This document shows positions 40,282 through 50,865 of a stretch of DNA of 64,000 nucleotides, in pieces (the first letter of the stretch is position 1; the number at the start of each line of letters is the position of its first letter). The position numbers and the translations under genes are program-made. The notes beneath the pieces are model-generated. The model worked only from the letters and a program-made list of their open reading frames with translations. It made no database searches and was not told where the DNA came from. Source of the DNA: Thalassobaculum fulvum (lineage in GTDB: Bacteria; Pseudomonadota; Alphaproteobacteria; Thalassobaculales; Thalassobaculaceae); the NCBI RefSeq assembly GCF_014652915.1, contig NZ_BMZS01000011.1, positions 62,001-126,000 on the forward strand. Direction: 5' to 3'.

Positions 40282-40653
40282 ATGGTGAAGTACCGAATCG
40301 ATCGCGCCCGGCGCCTCATCGAGATCACGATCGCCGGCGTCTACCTGCTCGAGCACGCGCAGGCGCTGGCCCGAAGCCTGCGGGCCGATCCGGCGTTCGA
40401 CCGGGAGTTCTCCCAGATCATCGATTGCCGGGATGCGGATCTGTCGAACCTGTCGACCGCGGACCTGCGGGAGATCGCGGCCGACCTGCTGTCGGTCCCC
40501 GGCAGGCGGATCGCGATCCTCAGCAAGGACAGCTCCGACGAAGCGCTCGTGCGGCTGTACGCGACCTATGTGCAGCTGACCGAGAACAAGAGCGTGTTGC
40601 GGAGCTTCCACGATCTCGACAGCGCGATCGCCTGGATCGGGGAGATCCGTTAG
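40282..40653 (+). CDS. SpoIIAA-like (STAS/SEC14-type) protein
   Basis: The 123-residue protein looks like the SpoIIAA-like group common in Alphaproteobacteria: RLIEITIAGVYLLEHAQALARSL, then FDREFSQIIDCRDADLSNLS, PGRRIAILSKDSSDEALVRLY and a C-terminal VLRSFHDLDSAIAWIGE. The alternating strands and helices fit a STAS-type fold. The usual phosphorylatable Ser/Asp motif is not certain (DLSNLST). It may bind lipid, nucleotide or a partner protein; function is unknown. It stands alone between lpdA and the convergent xerC gene, without a close operon partner. Confidence 0.6.
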   Translation: MVKYRIDRARRLIEITIAGVYLLEHAQALARSLRADPAFDREFSQIIDCRDADLSNLSTADLREIAADLLSVPGRRIAILSKDSSDEALVRLYATYVQLTENKSVLRSFHDLDSAIAWIGEIR

Positions 40654-40684
40654 GCCGACCTTGCAGGACGGGCCGCGACCATCG

Positions 40685-41686
40685 CTACCGCCCCCGGTCG
40701 CGCGGATGCGCCGCGCGGTGCACGTCGAGCAGCCGGGCGGCGTCGACCTCGGTATAGCGCTGGGTCGTCGACAGCGAGGCGTGGCCGAGCAGCTCCTGGA
40801 TCGCCCGCAGGTCGCCGCCGCCGGCCAGCAGGTGGGTGGCGAAGGAGTGGCGGAGAGCGTGCGGGGTCGCGGTCTCCGGCAGGCCGAGCCAGCCGCGCAG
40901 GGTCTGCACCGCCTGCTGCACCCGGCGCGCCCCCAGCCGGCCGCCGCGGGCGCCGACGAACAGCGGGTCGTCCGGCCCGAGCCGGTACGGACAGCGCTCC
41001 AGGTAGTCCTCGACGGCGCGCCGGACGACCGGCAGCACCGGCACCAGCCGGGCCTTGCCGCCCTTGCCGGTGATCGCCACGGTGTCGCCCAACGGCGCCG
41101 CCCGGCGATCCAGGCCGAGCGCCTCGCCGACCCGCAGCCCGCAGCCGTACAGCAGCGCCAGCACGGCGGCGTCGCGGGCGGCGATCCAGGGTTCGTCCGA
41201 CAGCTCGCCGACGCTTTCCAGCGCGTCCATCGCCTCGTCGACGGTCAGCGCCTTCGGTACCGATCTCGGCACCCGCGGGCCGCGCACCGCGCCGATGGCG
41301 GCGTTGGCGGCCAGCCCGCGGCGCTCCAGGAACCGGAAGAAGCCGCGCACCGTCGACAGCGCCCGGGCGGTCGAGCTCTTCTCCAGCCCGTCGAGCGCGC
41401 GGTGTGCCAGCCAGGCCCGGAAGTCGGCCGGTTGCAGGTCCCGCAGCGCGGCCAGCGAGACGCTGTCGCCGAGATGGCCGGCGAGGAAGCCGAGGAAGCC
41501 GCCGAGGTCGCGGCCGTAGGCGGCCAGGGTATGCGGCGAGGCCCGCTTTTCGGATATCAGCCATTGCCGCCAGTCGGCGATCGCGGCCGACAGGCGGGCG
41601 TCGACCGGCGCAGCTGCGGCGTCGACCGGCGCGGGGTCGAGGGGCGCCGGGGCGCGGGGGGGGCTCAGCTCGGCAGGTGCAGCCAC
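40685..41686 (-). CDS. xerC: tyrosine recombinase XerC
   Basis: XerC resolves chromosome dimers at dif with XerD and FtsK. The 333-residue protein has an N-terminal SAM-like core-binding domain (IADWRQWLISEKRASPHTL, FFRFLERRG) and the catalytic domain. All catalytic residues are present: Arg185 (GCGLRVGEAL), Lys211 (GKGGKARLVP), His276 and Arg279 (PHALRHSFATHLL), His302 (LLGHASLSTTQ) and Tyr311. A Pro/Ala-rich stretch of about 30 residues precedes the core domain. The GTG start overlaps the DUF484 gene by 22 bases. Its place after DUF484 and the family length favour XerC over a phage integrase. Confidence 0.92.
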   Translation of the reverse strand: MAAPAELSPPRAPAPLDPAPVDAAAAPVDARLSAAIADWRQWLISEKRASPHTLAAYGRDLGGFLGFLAGHLGDSVSLAALRDLQPADFRAWLAHRALDGLEKSSTARALSTVRGFFRFLERRGLAANAAIGAVRGPRVPRSVPKALTVDEAMDALESVGELSDEPWIAARDAAVLALLYGCGLRVGEALGLDRRAAPLGDTVAITGKGGKARLVPVLPVVRRAVEDYLERCPYRLGPDDPLFVGARGGRLGARRVQQAVQTLRGWLGLPETATPHALRHSFATHLLAGGGDLRAIQELLGHASLSTTQRYTEVDAARLLDVHRAAHPRDRGR

Positions 41687-42402
41687 TGCCGGATCATGAT
41701 CTCAAGCGCCCGCGCCAGGAAGCCGAGCAGCTCGGTGCCCTGGCCGGCGACGAAGCCGTCGGGACGGCGCGAGCCGAGCGCCAGCAGCCCGACCGGGGCC
41801 TGCTGCGACGCCCGCAGCCGGGTCAGCGCCTGACTGCGTACCAGCCCGGCGGCGGCTCCGAACAGCCGCGGGTCGCCGTTGATGTTGCCGGCCAGCAGCA
41901 CGTCGCGGCCGCGCCCCAGCATGCCGTCGACGGCGCCCTCGGGCAGCGCCCGGATGCCGGCGGCGTAGGCCTTGGGGATCGGCACGTCGCCGGCCTCGAC
42001 GCCGATGGTCACGGCGTCGACGTCGAGCTGGACCGCGAGGTCGCCGGTGACGGTGTGGATCATGCTCTCGAACGACGGCGCCCGCAGGATCGACAGCACC
42101 GCGTCGTGCACCCGCGACTGGATCGACTGGTTGGCCCGCGCCGTGGTCACCAGGTAGTCCTGGGCCGCCTGCAGCCGCTCGTTCTCGGCCTTCAGGCGCT
42201 GCACCATGGCGTGCTGGAAGTCGATGACGTTGCCGGCCGCGCGCCGCGGCGGCGTCAGGACTTCCAGCAGCTCCGGGTTCTCGACCAGGAAGTCCGGATG
42301 GCGCTTCAGGTAGTCGACGATCCGGTCGGCCGTCAGCTCCTTCAGGTCGCCCGGCGGGCGGCCGCTGCCTTTCGCACTCTTGGCCGGGACCTTCTCCGTC
42401 AT
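41665..42402 (-). CDS. DUF484 (GAF-like) protein
   Basis: The 245-residue protein matches the DUF484 family, usually encoded next to xerC. The N-terminal region [20 protein letters not shown] followed by [20 protein letters not shown] is diagnostic. A short coiled coil ([16 protein letters not shown]) then leads to a GAF-like domain with [32 protein letters not shown] and [20 protein letters not shown]. Its role is not established; a sensory or recombination-linked role is inferred only from conserved adjacency. The ATG overlaps the transaldolase stop as ATGA, and its own end overlaps xerC, so all three are coupled. Confidence 0.88.
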   Translation of the reverse strand: MTEKVPAKSAKGSGRPPGDLKELTADRIVDYLKRHPDFLVENPELLEVLTPPRRAAGNVIDFQHAMVQRLKAENERLQAAQDYLVTTARANQSIQSRVHDAVLSILRAPSFESMIHTVTGDLAVQLDVDAVTIGVEAGDVPIPKAYAAGIRALPEGAVDGMLGRGRDVLLAGNINGDPRLFGAAAGLVRSQALTRLRASQQAPVGLLALGSRRPDGFVAGQGTELLGFLARALEIMIRQWLHLPS

Positions 42403-43088
42403 GCGGCGTCGCTCTCCGACCCCGGATTCGCCTGGCCGAGGATCGACTGCCCGGTCTTCGCCCAGTCGGCCAGGAACGCCTCCAGGCCCTTGTCGGTCAG
42501 CGGGTGCTTGTACATCTGGCGCAGCACCGCCGGCGGGATGGTGGCGACGTCGGCCCCCAGCTTGGCGGCCTCGATCACGTGCTGCGGGCCGCGCACCGAG
42601 GCGACCAGCACCGCGGTCTTGAAGTCGTAGGCCGCATAGATCTCGACGATCTCGGCGATCAGGTCCATGCCGACCGCGCCGATGTCGTCGAGCCGGCCGA
42701 CGAACGGCGAGACGTAGGAGGCGCCGGCCTTGGCGGCCAGCAGCGCCTGGGCGGCCGAGAAGCACAGTGTCACGTTGACCGGGGTGCCGCCGTCCGACAG
42801 CACCTTGCAGGTCCGCAGCCCGTCGACCGTCAGCGGCACCTTGATCGCGATGTTCTTGGCGATCGAGGCCAGGAACCGCGCCTCCTTCAGCATGCCCGCG
42901 TGGTCGGTCGCGGTGACCTCGGCCGAAACCGGGCCGGGCACGACGTCGCAGATCTCGGCGATCACGTCGGCGATCGGCCGGCCGGACTTGGCGACCAGGG
43001 ACGGGTTGGTGGTCACGCCGTCGACCAGCCCGGTGGCCGCGAGGTCGCGAATCTCCGCCACGTCGGCGGTGTCGATGAAGAACTTCAT
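42399..43088 (-). CDS. transaldolase / fructose-6-phosphate aldolase family
   Basis: The 229-residue protein is of the short transaldolase group (Tal subfamily 3B/4; Fsa). [13 protein letters not shown] and [13 protein letters not shown] form the start, Lys83 in NIAIKVPLT makes the Schiff base, and [20 protein letters not shown] and [13 protein letters not shown] follow. Family members of this length act either as transaldolase (pentose phosphate pathway) or as fructose-6-phosphate aldolase; residues that separate the two are not safely read here. It heads the tal-DUF484-xerC operon, divergent from priA across a 207-base gap. A genome normally needs one transaldolase, so that role is favoured. 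Confidence 0.9.
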   Translation of the reverse strand: MKFFIDTADVAEIRDLAATGLVDGVTTNPSLVAKSGRPIADVIAEICDVVPGPVSAEVTATDHAGMLKEARFLASIAKNIAIKVPLTVDGLRTCKVLSDGGTPVNVTLCFSAAQALLAAKAGASYVSPFVGRLDDIGAVGMDLIAEIVEIYAAYDFKTAVLVASVRGPQHVIEAAKLGADVATIPPAVLRQMYKHPLTDKGLEAFLADWAKTGQSILGQANPGSESDAA

Positions 43089-43295
43089 GGCCGCTTCGTC
43101 TCCACTCGTGGAAGGCCGGAGGCCTACGCGAATCGCCGGGCCGAGTCTACCCCATCGCCGGACCACCGGCCAGCCGGCCCGCCGGGTTCGCGCGCCCCGG
43201 CACGCCCGCGTTGTCCGGCCGGCGGCCGGGCGGCACACTCGCCCCGCCGGCATGCCGGCACCGAAACACCGCCTCGGCCTGCCATAGCCGGCGGC

Positions 43296-45518
43296 ATGGA
43301 CGGAGAGCTTCGCCGCGTGGACGACCTGTTCCCCCTGGACGCGCCCTACGAGCGGGTCAGCGTGCTGCTGCCGCTGCCGCTCGACGGGGCGTACGACTAC
43401 AAGGCCGACCCGGCCTGGGGGCTGGAACGCGGCGCCGTGGTCGAGGTCCCGCTCGGCCGGCGGCGGCTGATCGGCGTGGTGCTCGGCCCGGGCGGCGACG
43501 ACGTCGCCGAGGACAAGCTGCGCGGCGTGATCCGGGCGTTCGACGTGCCGCCTCTGCCCGGCACGGTGCTCGACCTGGTCGACTGGGTGGCCGGCTGGAC
43601 CCTGGCGGCCCGCGGCTCGGTGCTGCGCATGGCGATCAGCTCGCCGGGCGCGCTCGAGCCGCCGCCGGCGACCCAGGTGCTGACCGCGGTGCCGGAGGCG
43701 GCGTGGCCGCCGAACGTCCGGATGACCCCGGCCCGCCGCCGGGCGCTGGCGGCGCTCGCCGACGGCCCGGCGCTGGAGCCGCGCGACCTGGCGCGCGAGG
43801 CCGGGATCGGGCCGGCGGTGATCAAGTCGATGCTGGAGGCCGGCCTGCTGGAGCGTCACGACCTGGCGCCACCGCCGCCGTTCGCCGCACCGGACCCGGA
43901 CCGGGCGGGCCACGACCTGACCGGCGAGCAGGCGGCGGCCGCCGAGGCCTTGCGGCAGGCGGTCGCGGACCGGGCGTTTGCGGTCACCGCGCTCGACGGG
44001 GTCACCGGCTCCGGCAAGACCGAGGTGTACTTCGAGGCGATCGCTGCCGCCCTGGCGGCCGGCCGGCAGGCGCTGGTGCTGCTGCCGGAGATCGCGCTGT
44101 CGGCGCAGTGGCTGGAACGGTTCGAGGCGCGCTTCGGCACCGCCCCGGCGGTCTGGCACTCCGACCTCAAGCCGGGGGTCCGCCGCCGCACCTGGCGGGC
44201 CGTCGCCGAGGGCACGGCGCGGGTGCTGGTCGGGGCCCGCTCGGCCCTGTTCCTGCCGTTCGCGGAGCTCGGCCTGATCGTCGTCGACGAGGAGCACGAG
44301 CCCGCCTACAAGCAGGAGGACGGCGTCGCCTACCAGGCCCGCGACATGGCGGTGGTGCGCGCCCATCTGGAGAGCGTTCCGGTCGTCCTGGTGTCGGCCA
44401 CGCCCAGCCTGGAGACCCTGGAGAACGTGCGCAGCGGCCGCTACCGGGCGCTGCATCTGCACGCCCGGCCGGGCAGCGCGGTGCTGCCGACGGTCGAGCT
44501 GATCGACATGCGCCGCGACCGGCCGGAGCGCGGCCGGTTCCTGGCGCCCGGCCTGGTGCGGGCGATGCGGCAGACCCTGGACGAGGGCGAGCAGGCGCTG
44601 CTGTTCCTGAACCGCCGCGGCTACGCCCCGCTGACCCTGTGCCGGGCCTGCGGCCACCGCCTGGAGTGCCCGAACTGCACGGCCTGGCTGGTCGAGCACC
44701 GGCTGCTGGGCCGGCTGCAGTGCCATCATTGCGGCTATTCCGGCCGGATGCCGAAGGCCTGCCCGTCCTGCGAGGCCGAGGACAGCTTCGTCGCCAGCGG
44801 CCCGGGCGTCGAGCGGCTGGCCGAGGAGGTGCTGAGCCGGTTCCCCGACGCCCGATTCCAGATCGCCTCGTCCGATACCATCCTCGGGCCCGACCAGGCG
44901 GCCGAGTTCGTGCGCGCGGTCAACGCCCGCGAGATCGACGTGATCGTCGGCACCCAGATCGTCGCCAAGGGCCACCACTTCCCGTGGCTCACCCTGGTCG
45001 GCGTGGTCGACGCCGACCTCGGCCTGGCCGGCGGCGACCTCAGGGCCGGCGAGCGCACTTACCAGATGCTGCACCAGGTGGCCGGGCGGGCCGGCCGGGC
45101 CGAGCGGCCGGGCCGGGTGCTGCTGCAGACCCATGTGCCGGAGAACCCGGTGATGGCGGCGCTGGCGGCCGGCGACCGCGAGCGGTTCCTGGAGTACGAG
45201 ACCGAGCAGCGCCGGGCCGCCGGCATGCCGCCGTTCGGGCGCCTGGCCGGGCTGGTGGTGTCGGCGCCGGACGCCGAGCGGGCGGATCTGGCGGCCCGCG
45301 CCATCGCCCGGGCGGCGCCGCGGATCGACGGGGTGGCGGTGCTCGGGCCGGCGCCGGCGCCGCTCGCGCTGCTGCGCGGCCGCCACCGCCGGCGGCTGCT
45401 GGTCAAGGCCCGCAAGGACGTCAACCTGCAGCGCGTGCTGCGCGACTGGCTGTCGCCGATCAAGCTGGAGAACGCCGTCCGGCTGACCATCGACGTCGAT
45501 CCGTACAGTTTCCTCTAG
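43296..45518 (+). CDS. priA: primosomal protein N' (replication restart helicase PriA)
   Basis: PriA recognises stalled forks and reloads the replicative helicase. The 740-residue protein starts with the 3'BD region ([19 protein letters not shown]), then a winged helix. The helicase core has Walker A ([19 protein letters not shown]), the DEEH box ([16 protein letters not shown]) and motif III ([16 protein letters not shown]). The zinc module lies between the lobes with eight Cys ([13 protein letters not shown] and [17 protein letters not shown]). Motifs V/VI follow, with [13 protein letters not shown] and [15 protein letters not shown]. An open stretch runs far upstream in frame, but the family start [15 protein letters not shown] sets the ATG. 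The full length suggests an active protein. Confidence 0.96.
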   Translation: MDGELRRVDDLFPLDAPYERVSVLLPLPLDGAYDYKADPAWGLERGAVVEVPLGRRRLIGVVLGPGGDDVAEDKLRGVIRAFDVPPLPGTVLDLVDWVAGWTLAARGSVLRMAISSPGALEPPPATQVLTAVPEAAWPPNVRMTPARRRALAALADGPALEPRDLAREAGIGPAVIKSMLEAGLLERHDLAPPPPFAAPDPDRAGHDLTGEQAAAAEALRQAVADRAFAVTALDGVTGSGKTEVYFEAIAAALAAGRQALVLLPEIALSAQWLERFEARFGTAPAVWHSDLKPGVRRRTWRAVAEGTARVLVGARSALFLPFAELGLIVVDEEHEPAYKQEDGVAYQARDMAVVRAHLESVPVVLVSATPSLETLENVRSGRYRALHLHARPGSAVLPTVELIDMRRDRPERGRFLAPGLVRAMRQTLDEGEQALLFLNRRGYAPLTLCRACGHRLECPNCTAWLVEHRLLGRLQCHHCGYSGRMPKACPSCEAEDSFVASGPGVERLAEEVLSRFPDARFQIASSDTILGPDQAAEFVRAVNAREIDVIVGTQIVAKGHHFPWLTLVGVVDADLGLAGGDLRAGERTYQMLHQVAGRAGRAERPGRVLLQTHVPENPVMAALAAGDRERFLEYETEQRRAAGMPPFGRLAGLVVSAPDAERADLAARAIARAAPRIDGVAVLGPAPAPLALLRGRHRRRLLVKARKDVNLQRVLRDWLSPIKLENAVRLTIDVDPYSFL

Positions 45519-45602
45519 GGCGGTCGCGGCGATGGAAAAGCCTCGGCAATCCGTCGTTTAGGAGCGCCATCGAGACGCCGCAACTTGCCGTTCGGTGGCC
45601 GC

Positions 45603-45631
45603 TTGCACCCCCCAGACCCGTGTGCTAGTTA
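45603..45631 (+). promoter_or_regulatory. candidate promoter of the atp operon
   Basis: TTGCAC and TAGTTA are separated by 17 bases, 137 bases before the atpH start. The surrounding 249-base gap after priA holds no gene that I can support, so this is the natural place for the operon promoter. Confidence 0.45.
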
Positions 45632-45767
45632 GGCGCCGCGCCGCGGGGGGTGGCCTCTCTCCGGGAGGCCTTTGCGCGGCGGCTTCACCATCCACGCGGC
45701 CGTCGGCGTGGTCCCGCCCCCGAGGCGGGATAAGTCGGCACCGATCGAGACGAAGGGGCGTTTCCTC

Positions 45768-46319
45768 GTGGCATCGGAAACCCAAGGGCTTGCCGCTCGA
45801 TACGCGTTGGCGCTCTACGAGCTGGCCGACGAAGGCAAGGTTCTGGACGACGTCGCCTCGGACCTGTCCGCGCTGCGGCAGCTGCTGAGCGACAGCCCGG
45901 AATTCGACCGCCTGATCCGCTCGCCGGTGCTGACCCGCGACGATCAGGGCAAGGGCGTGCTGGCGGTGGCCGAGAAGGCCGGCGCGCACCCGCTGACCGC
46001 CAAGTTCCTCGGCGTGCTGGCCGCCAACCGGCGGCTGTTCGCGCTGCCGCGGATGATCGACGCCTACTTGGCCGAGCTGGCCCGCCGCCGCGGCGAGGTC
46101 GCCGCCCAGGTCACCTCGGCGGTGACGCTGTCCGAGGAGCAGGTCGCCTCGGTCACCGAGGCGCTGCGCAAGGTGGTCGGCCAGAAGGTCACCGTTGATC
46201 TCACCGTCGATCCGTCGCTGATCGGCGGCCTGATCGTGCGCGTCGGCTCGCGCATGATCGACAGTTCGCTCCGTACCAAGCTGCAGCGTCTGCAGCTCGC
46301 CATGAAAGGGATTGGCTGA
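45768..46319 (+). CDS. atpH: ATP synthase F1 subunit delta
   Basis: Delta is the stator subunit linking the F1 alpha/beta head to the b subunits. The 183-residue protein has the OSCP/delta pattern: [59 protein letters not shown] and the C-terminal [20 protein letters not shown] followed by [15 protein letters not shown]. The GTG start is placed by AAGGGG 9 bases upstream and by family alignment; upstream in-frame codons are not homologous. It is the first gene of the F1 operon, and its TGA overlaps the atpA ATG. Confidence 0.96.
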   Translation: MASETQGLAARYALALYELADEGKVLDDVASDLSALRQLLSDSPEFDRLIRSPVLTRDDQGKGVLAVAEKAGAHPLTAKFLGVLAANRRLFALPRMIDAYLAELARRRGEVAAQVTSAVTLSEEQVASVTEALRKVVGQKVTVDLTVDPSLIGGLIVRVGSRMIDSSLRTKLQRLQLAMKGIG

Positions 46320-47854
46320 TGGACATCCGCGCCGCTGAAATTTCCGGCATCCTCAAGGAGCAGATCGCCAATTTCGGGGCCGAGGCGGAGGTCGCCGAGG
46401 TCGGCCAGGTGCTGTCCGTCGGTGACGGCATCGCCCGCGTCTACGGGCTGGACCAGGTCCAGGCCGGCGAGATGGTCGAGTTCCCGGGTGGCATCCGCGG
46501 CATGGCGCTGAACCTCGAGACCGACAACGTCGGTATCGTGATCTTCGGCGACGACCGCAGCATCAAGGAAGGCGACACCGTCAAGCGGACCGGCGCCATC
46601 GTGGACGTGCCGGTCGGCCGTGGCCTGCTCGGCCGGGTGGTCGACGGCCTCGGCAACCCGATCGACGGCAAGGGCCCGCTGCAGGACGTCGAGCGCAAGC
46701 GCGTCGAGGTCAAGGCGCCGGGCATCATGCCGCGCAAGTCGGTGCACGAGCCGATGCAGACCGGCCTGAAGGCGATCGACAGCCTGATCCCGGTCGGCCG
46801 CGGCCAGCGGGAGCTGATCATCGGCGACCGCCAGACCGGCAAGACCGCGATCGCGGTCGACACCTTCATCAACCAGAAGTCGGTCAACGACGCTGCCGGC
46901 GACGACGACAGCAAGAAGCTGTTCTGCATCTACGTCGCGGTCGGCCAGAAGCGCTCCACGGTCGCCCAGATCGTGAAGACCCTGGAGGACTACGGCGCGC
47001 TCGAGTACTCGATCGTGATCGCGGCCACCGCGTCCGACCCGGCGCCGCTGCAGTTCCTGGCGCCGTACACCGGCTGCGCGATGGGCGAGTTCTTCCGCGA
47101 CAACGGCATGCATGCCGTGATCGTGTACGACGACCTGTCCAAGCAGGCCGTCGCCTACCGCCAGATGTCGCTGCTGCTGCGTCGCCCGCCGGGGCGCGAG
47201 GCCTACCCGGGCGACGTGTTCTACCTGCACTCGCGGCTGCTCGAGCGCGCGGCGAAGATGAACGACGCCAACGGTGCCGGCTCGCTGACCGCCCTGCCGG
47301 TCATCGAGACCCAGGCCGGTGACGTGTCGGCGTACATCCCGACCAACGTGATCTCGATCACGGATGGCCAGATCTTCCTGGAGACCGACCTGTTCTACCG
47401 CGGCATCCGCCCGGCGGTGAACGTCGGCCTGTCGGTCAGCCGCGTCGGCTCGGCCGCCCAGATCAAGGCCATGAAGCAGGTCGCCGGCACCATCAAGCTG
47501 GAGCTCGCGCAGTATCGCGAGATGGCCGCCTTCGCGCAGTTCGCCTCGGACCTCGACGCCGCCACCCAGCGCCTGCTGGCCCGCGGCTCGCGCCTGACCG
47601 AGCTGCTGAAGCAGGCGCAGTTCAGCCCGATGCCGGTCGAGGAGCAGGTCGTGTCGATCTTCGCGGGCGTCCGCGGCTACCTCGACTCCATCGCGATCGC
47701 CGACATCGGCCGGTTCGAGAGCCAGCTCCTGGCGGACGTCCGGGCGAAGGCCCCGGGCATCCTCGAGGCGATCCGGACCGAGAAGGCGCTGTCGGACGAG
47801 ACCCAGGGCAAGCTGAAGGAGTTCATGGACTCCTTCGCCAAGACCTTCGCCTGA
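46319..47854 (+). CDS. atpA: ATP synthase F1 subunit alpha
   Basis: Alpha forms the non-catalytic nucleotide sites of F1. The 511-residue protein begins [20 protein letters not shown]. Walker A is [12 protein letters not shown] (residues 169-180), followed by the family text [29 protein letters not shown], and [39 protein letters not shown] contains the conserved arginine that reaches the catalytic site of beta. The C-terminal helical domain follows, and the length is standard. Translation is coupled to atpH by a one-base overlap. A GC-rich inverted repeat lies between this gene and atpG. Confidence 0.98.
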   Translation: MDIRAAEISGILKEQIANFGAEAEVAEVGQVLSVGDGIARVYGLDQVQAGEMVEFPGGIRGMALNLETDNVGIVIFGDDRSIKEGDTVKRTGAIVDVPVGRGLLGRVVDGLGNPIDGKGPLQDVERKRVEVKAPGIMPRKSVHEPMQTGLKAIDSLIPVGRGQRELIIGDRQTGKTAIAVDTFINQKSVNDAAGDDDSKKLFCIYVAVGQKRSTVAQIVKTLEDYGALEYSIVIAATASDPAPLQFLAPYTGCAMGEFFRDNGMHAVIVYDDLSKQAVAYRQMSLLLRRPPGREAYPGDVFYLHSRLLERAAKMNDANGAGSLTALPVIETQAGDVSAYIPTNVISITDGQIFLETDLFYRGIRPAVNVGLSVSRVGSAAQIKAMKQVAGTIKLELAQYREMAAFAQFASDLDAATQRLLARGSRLTELLKQAQFSPMPVEEQVVSIFAGVRGYLDSIAIADIGRFESQLLADVRAKAPGILEAIRTEKALSDETQGKLKEFMDSFAKTFA

Positions 47855-47937
47855 TGCCGGCGGGCGCGCCCCTCGCGGGCGCGCCCGGACCGGTCGGTTG
47901 ACGGCGAAACGCCAACGGTGGGGCAGCGGACGGTACG

Positions 47938-48819
47938 ATGGCCAACCTCAAGGACCTGAAGATCCGGATCAAGAGCGTCAAGTCGACGCAGAAGATCACG
48001 TCGGCCATGAAAATGGTCGCGGCCGCGAAGCTGCGTCGGGCGCAGGAGGCGGCCGAAGCCGCGCGGCCCTATGCCCAGCGCATGGAGCGGATGATCGCGT
48101 CGCTCGGCGCCAAGGTCGGCTCCAGCGGCGGCCCCAGGCTGATCGCCGGCACCGGCAAGGACGACGTCCACATGATCGTGGTGGCGACCGCCGACCGCGG
48201 CCTGTGCGGCGGCTTCAACTCGTCGATCGTGCGGGCCGCCCGGCGCCGGATCATCGAACTCGAGCGCGAGGGCAAGACCGTCAAGATCATGACGGTCGGC
48301 CGCAAGGCGCGCGACCAGCTGCGCCGCACCCACGGCGCGAAGATCGTCAAGTCGATGGAGAACGTCGCCCGCACCGTCGTCGGCTTCGAGACCGCCGACA
48401 ACATCGCGCGCGAGCTGATCCACGCCTTCGATGCCGGCGAGTTCGACGTCTGCACGATCTTCTTCAACCGCTTCAAGTCGGCGATGAGCCAGATCGTCAC
48501 CGCCCAGCAGCTGATTCCGGCCAGCGTCCCGGAGGCCGAGGAGGAACAGGGCGACGAGCTGAAGGCGCTGTACGAGTACGAGCCGGACGAGGAGGGCATC
48601 CTCGCCGCGCTGCTGCCGCGCAACGTCGCCACCCAGATCTACGCGGCTCTGCTGGAGAACGCGGCCAGCGAGCACGGCGCGCGGATGACGGCGATGGACA
48701 GCGCCACCCGCAACGCCGGCGACATGATCGACCGACTGACGATGACCTACAACCGGACCCGTCAGGCGGTGATCACCAAGGAACTCATCGAGATCATTTC
48801 GGGCGCAGAGGCGCTCTGA
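47938..48819 (+). CDS. atpG: ATP synthase F1 subunit gamma
   Basis: Gamma is the central rotor shaft of F1. The 293-residue protein starts [20 protein letters not shown], the N-terminal coiled-coil helix with [16 protein letters not shown]. The Rossmann-like core has [19 protein letters not shown], and the C-terminal helix is [19 protein letters not shown] followed by [17 protein letters not shown]. The length is normal for Alphaproteobacteria. The 83-base gap from atpA contains a GC-rich inverted repeat (GGGCGCGCC-type) that might adjust relative expression. atpD follows after 44 bases. Confidence 0.97.
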   Translation: MANLKDLKIRIKSVKSTQKITSAMKMVAAAKLRRAQEAAEAARPYAQRMERMIASLGAKVGSSGGPRLIAGTGKDDVHMIVVATADRGLCGGFNSSIVRAARRRIIELEREGKTVKIMTVGRKARDQLRRTHGAKIVKSMENVARTVVGFETADNIARELIHAFDAGEFDVCTIFFNRFKSAMSQIVTAQQLIPASVPEAEEEQGDELKALYEYEPDEEGILAALLPRNVATQIYAALLENAASEHGARMTAMDSATRNAGDMIDRLTMTYNRTRQAVITKELIEIISGAEAL

Positions 48820-48860
48820 GGCGCAGCACCGTCGCCTCCCCGCCCAACCGAGGAGCCTAA

Positions 48861-50288
<1,428 letters not shown>

Positions 50289-50333
50289 TCGGGTCGCGCC
50301 CGTCCGCAGCGGTCGACAAAGAGGTAGGGAACG

Positions 50334-50744
50334 ATGGCTGAGACCACCCAGTTCGAGCTCGTGTCGCCGGAACGGCTGGTGCTGTCCCGTGACGTCGAGA
50401 TGGTCGTCGTCCCCGGCAGCGAGGGGTATTTCGGCGTGCTGCCGCGGCACGCGCCGATGATCTCGACCCTGTCGGCCGGCGTGATCGACATCTACCAGGG
50501 CGGCTCGGTGGTCGAGCGGATCTTCGTGGCCGGCGGCTTCGCCGAGGTCACCGAGACCCGTTGCACGGTGCTGGCCGAGGAGGCCCGCCCGCTCGGCGAG
50601 GTCACCCTGGCCGACGTCGAGAAGGAACTGGCCGGCGACCGCGACGTCCTGAAGGACACCAAGGACGAGGTCGAGCGCGAGAAGCTGCAGGACCGGATCC
50701 GCATGCTCGAAGCGCTGGCCGACGCCAAGCGCAAGGCGGCGTAA
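50334..50744 (+). CDS. atpC: ATP synthase F1 subunit epsilon
   Basis: Epsilon connects gamma to the c-ring and can inhibit ATP hydrolysis. The 136-residue protein has the N-terminal beta-sandwich (TTQFELVSPERLVLSRDVEM, VVVPGSEGYFGVLPRHAPMI, VAGGFAEVTETRCTVLAEEA) and a C-terminal helical hairpin (REKLQDRIRMLEALADAKRK). It is the last gene of the F1 operon, and a strong intrinsic terminator follows 40 bases after its stop. The F0 genes are not in this window, which matches the split F0/F1 operons of Alphaproteobacteria. Confidence 0.96.
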   Translation: MAETTQFELVSPERLVLSRDVEMVVVPGSEGYFGVLPRHAPMISTLSAGVIDIYQGGSVVERIFVAGGFAEVTETRCTVLAEEARPLGEVTLADVEKELAGDRDVLKDTKDEVEREKLQDRIRMLEALADAKRKAA

Positions 50745-50784
50745 CGCCCCGAGCGGGCCGCATCCCGCGCAGGACCGACTTCGG

Positions 50785-50812
50785 AACGGCCGTCCATTGG
50801 ACGGCCGTTTTC
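50785..50812 (+). terminator. intrinsic terminator of the atp operon
   Basis: AACGGCCGTCC pairs with GGACGGCCGTT around ATT and is followed by TTTCC. The stem is 11 base pairs without mismatch, giving a clear end to the atpHAGDC transcript before ydbH. Confidence 0.85.
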
Positions 50813-50865
50813 CGTGTTGTCATACTTCTCCCCGATTCGTGGCGGCATCGGAGGGAGTCGCAAGC

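Noticed and set aside
40685-41686. xerC as an integrase marking a mobile element
   Set aside because: It is coupled to DUF484 and transaldolase, the normal housekeeping context, and no attachment-site repeat or phage gene is nearby.
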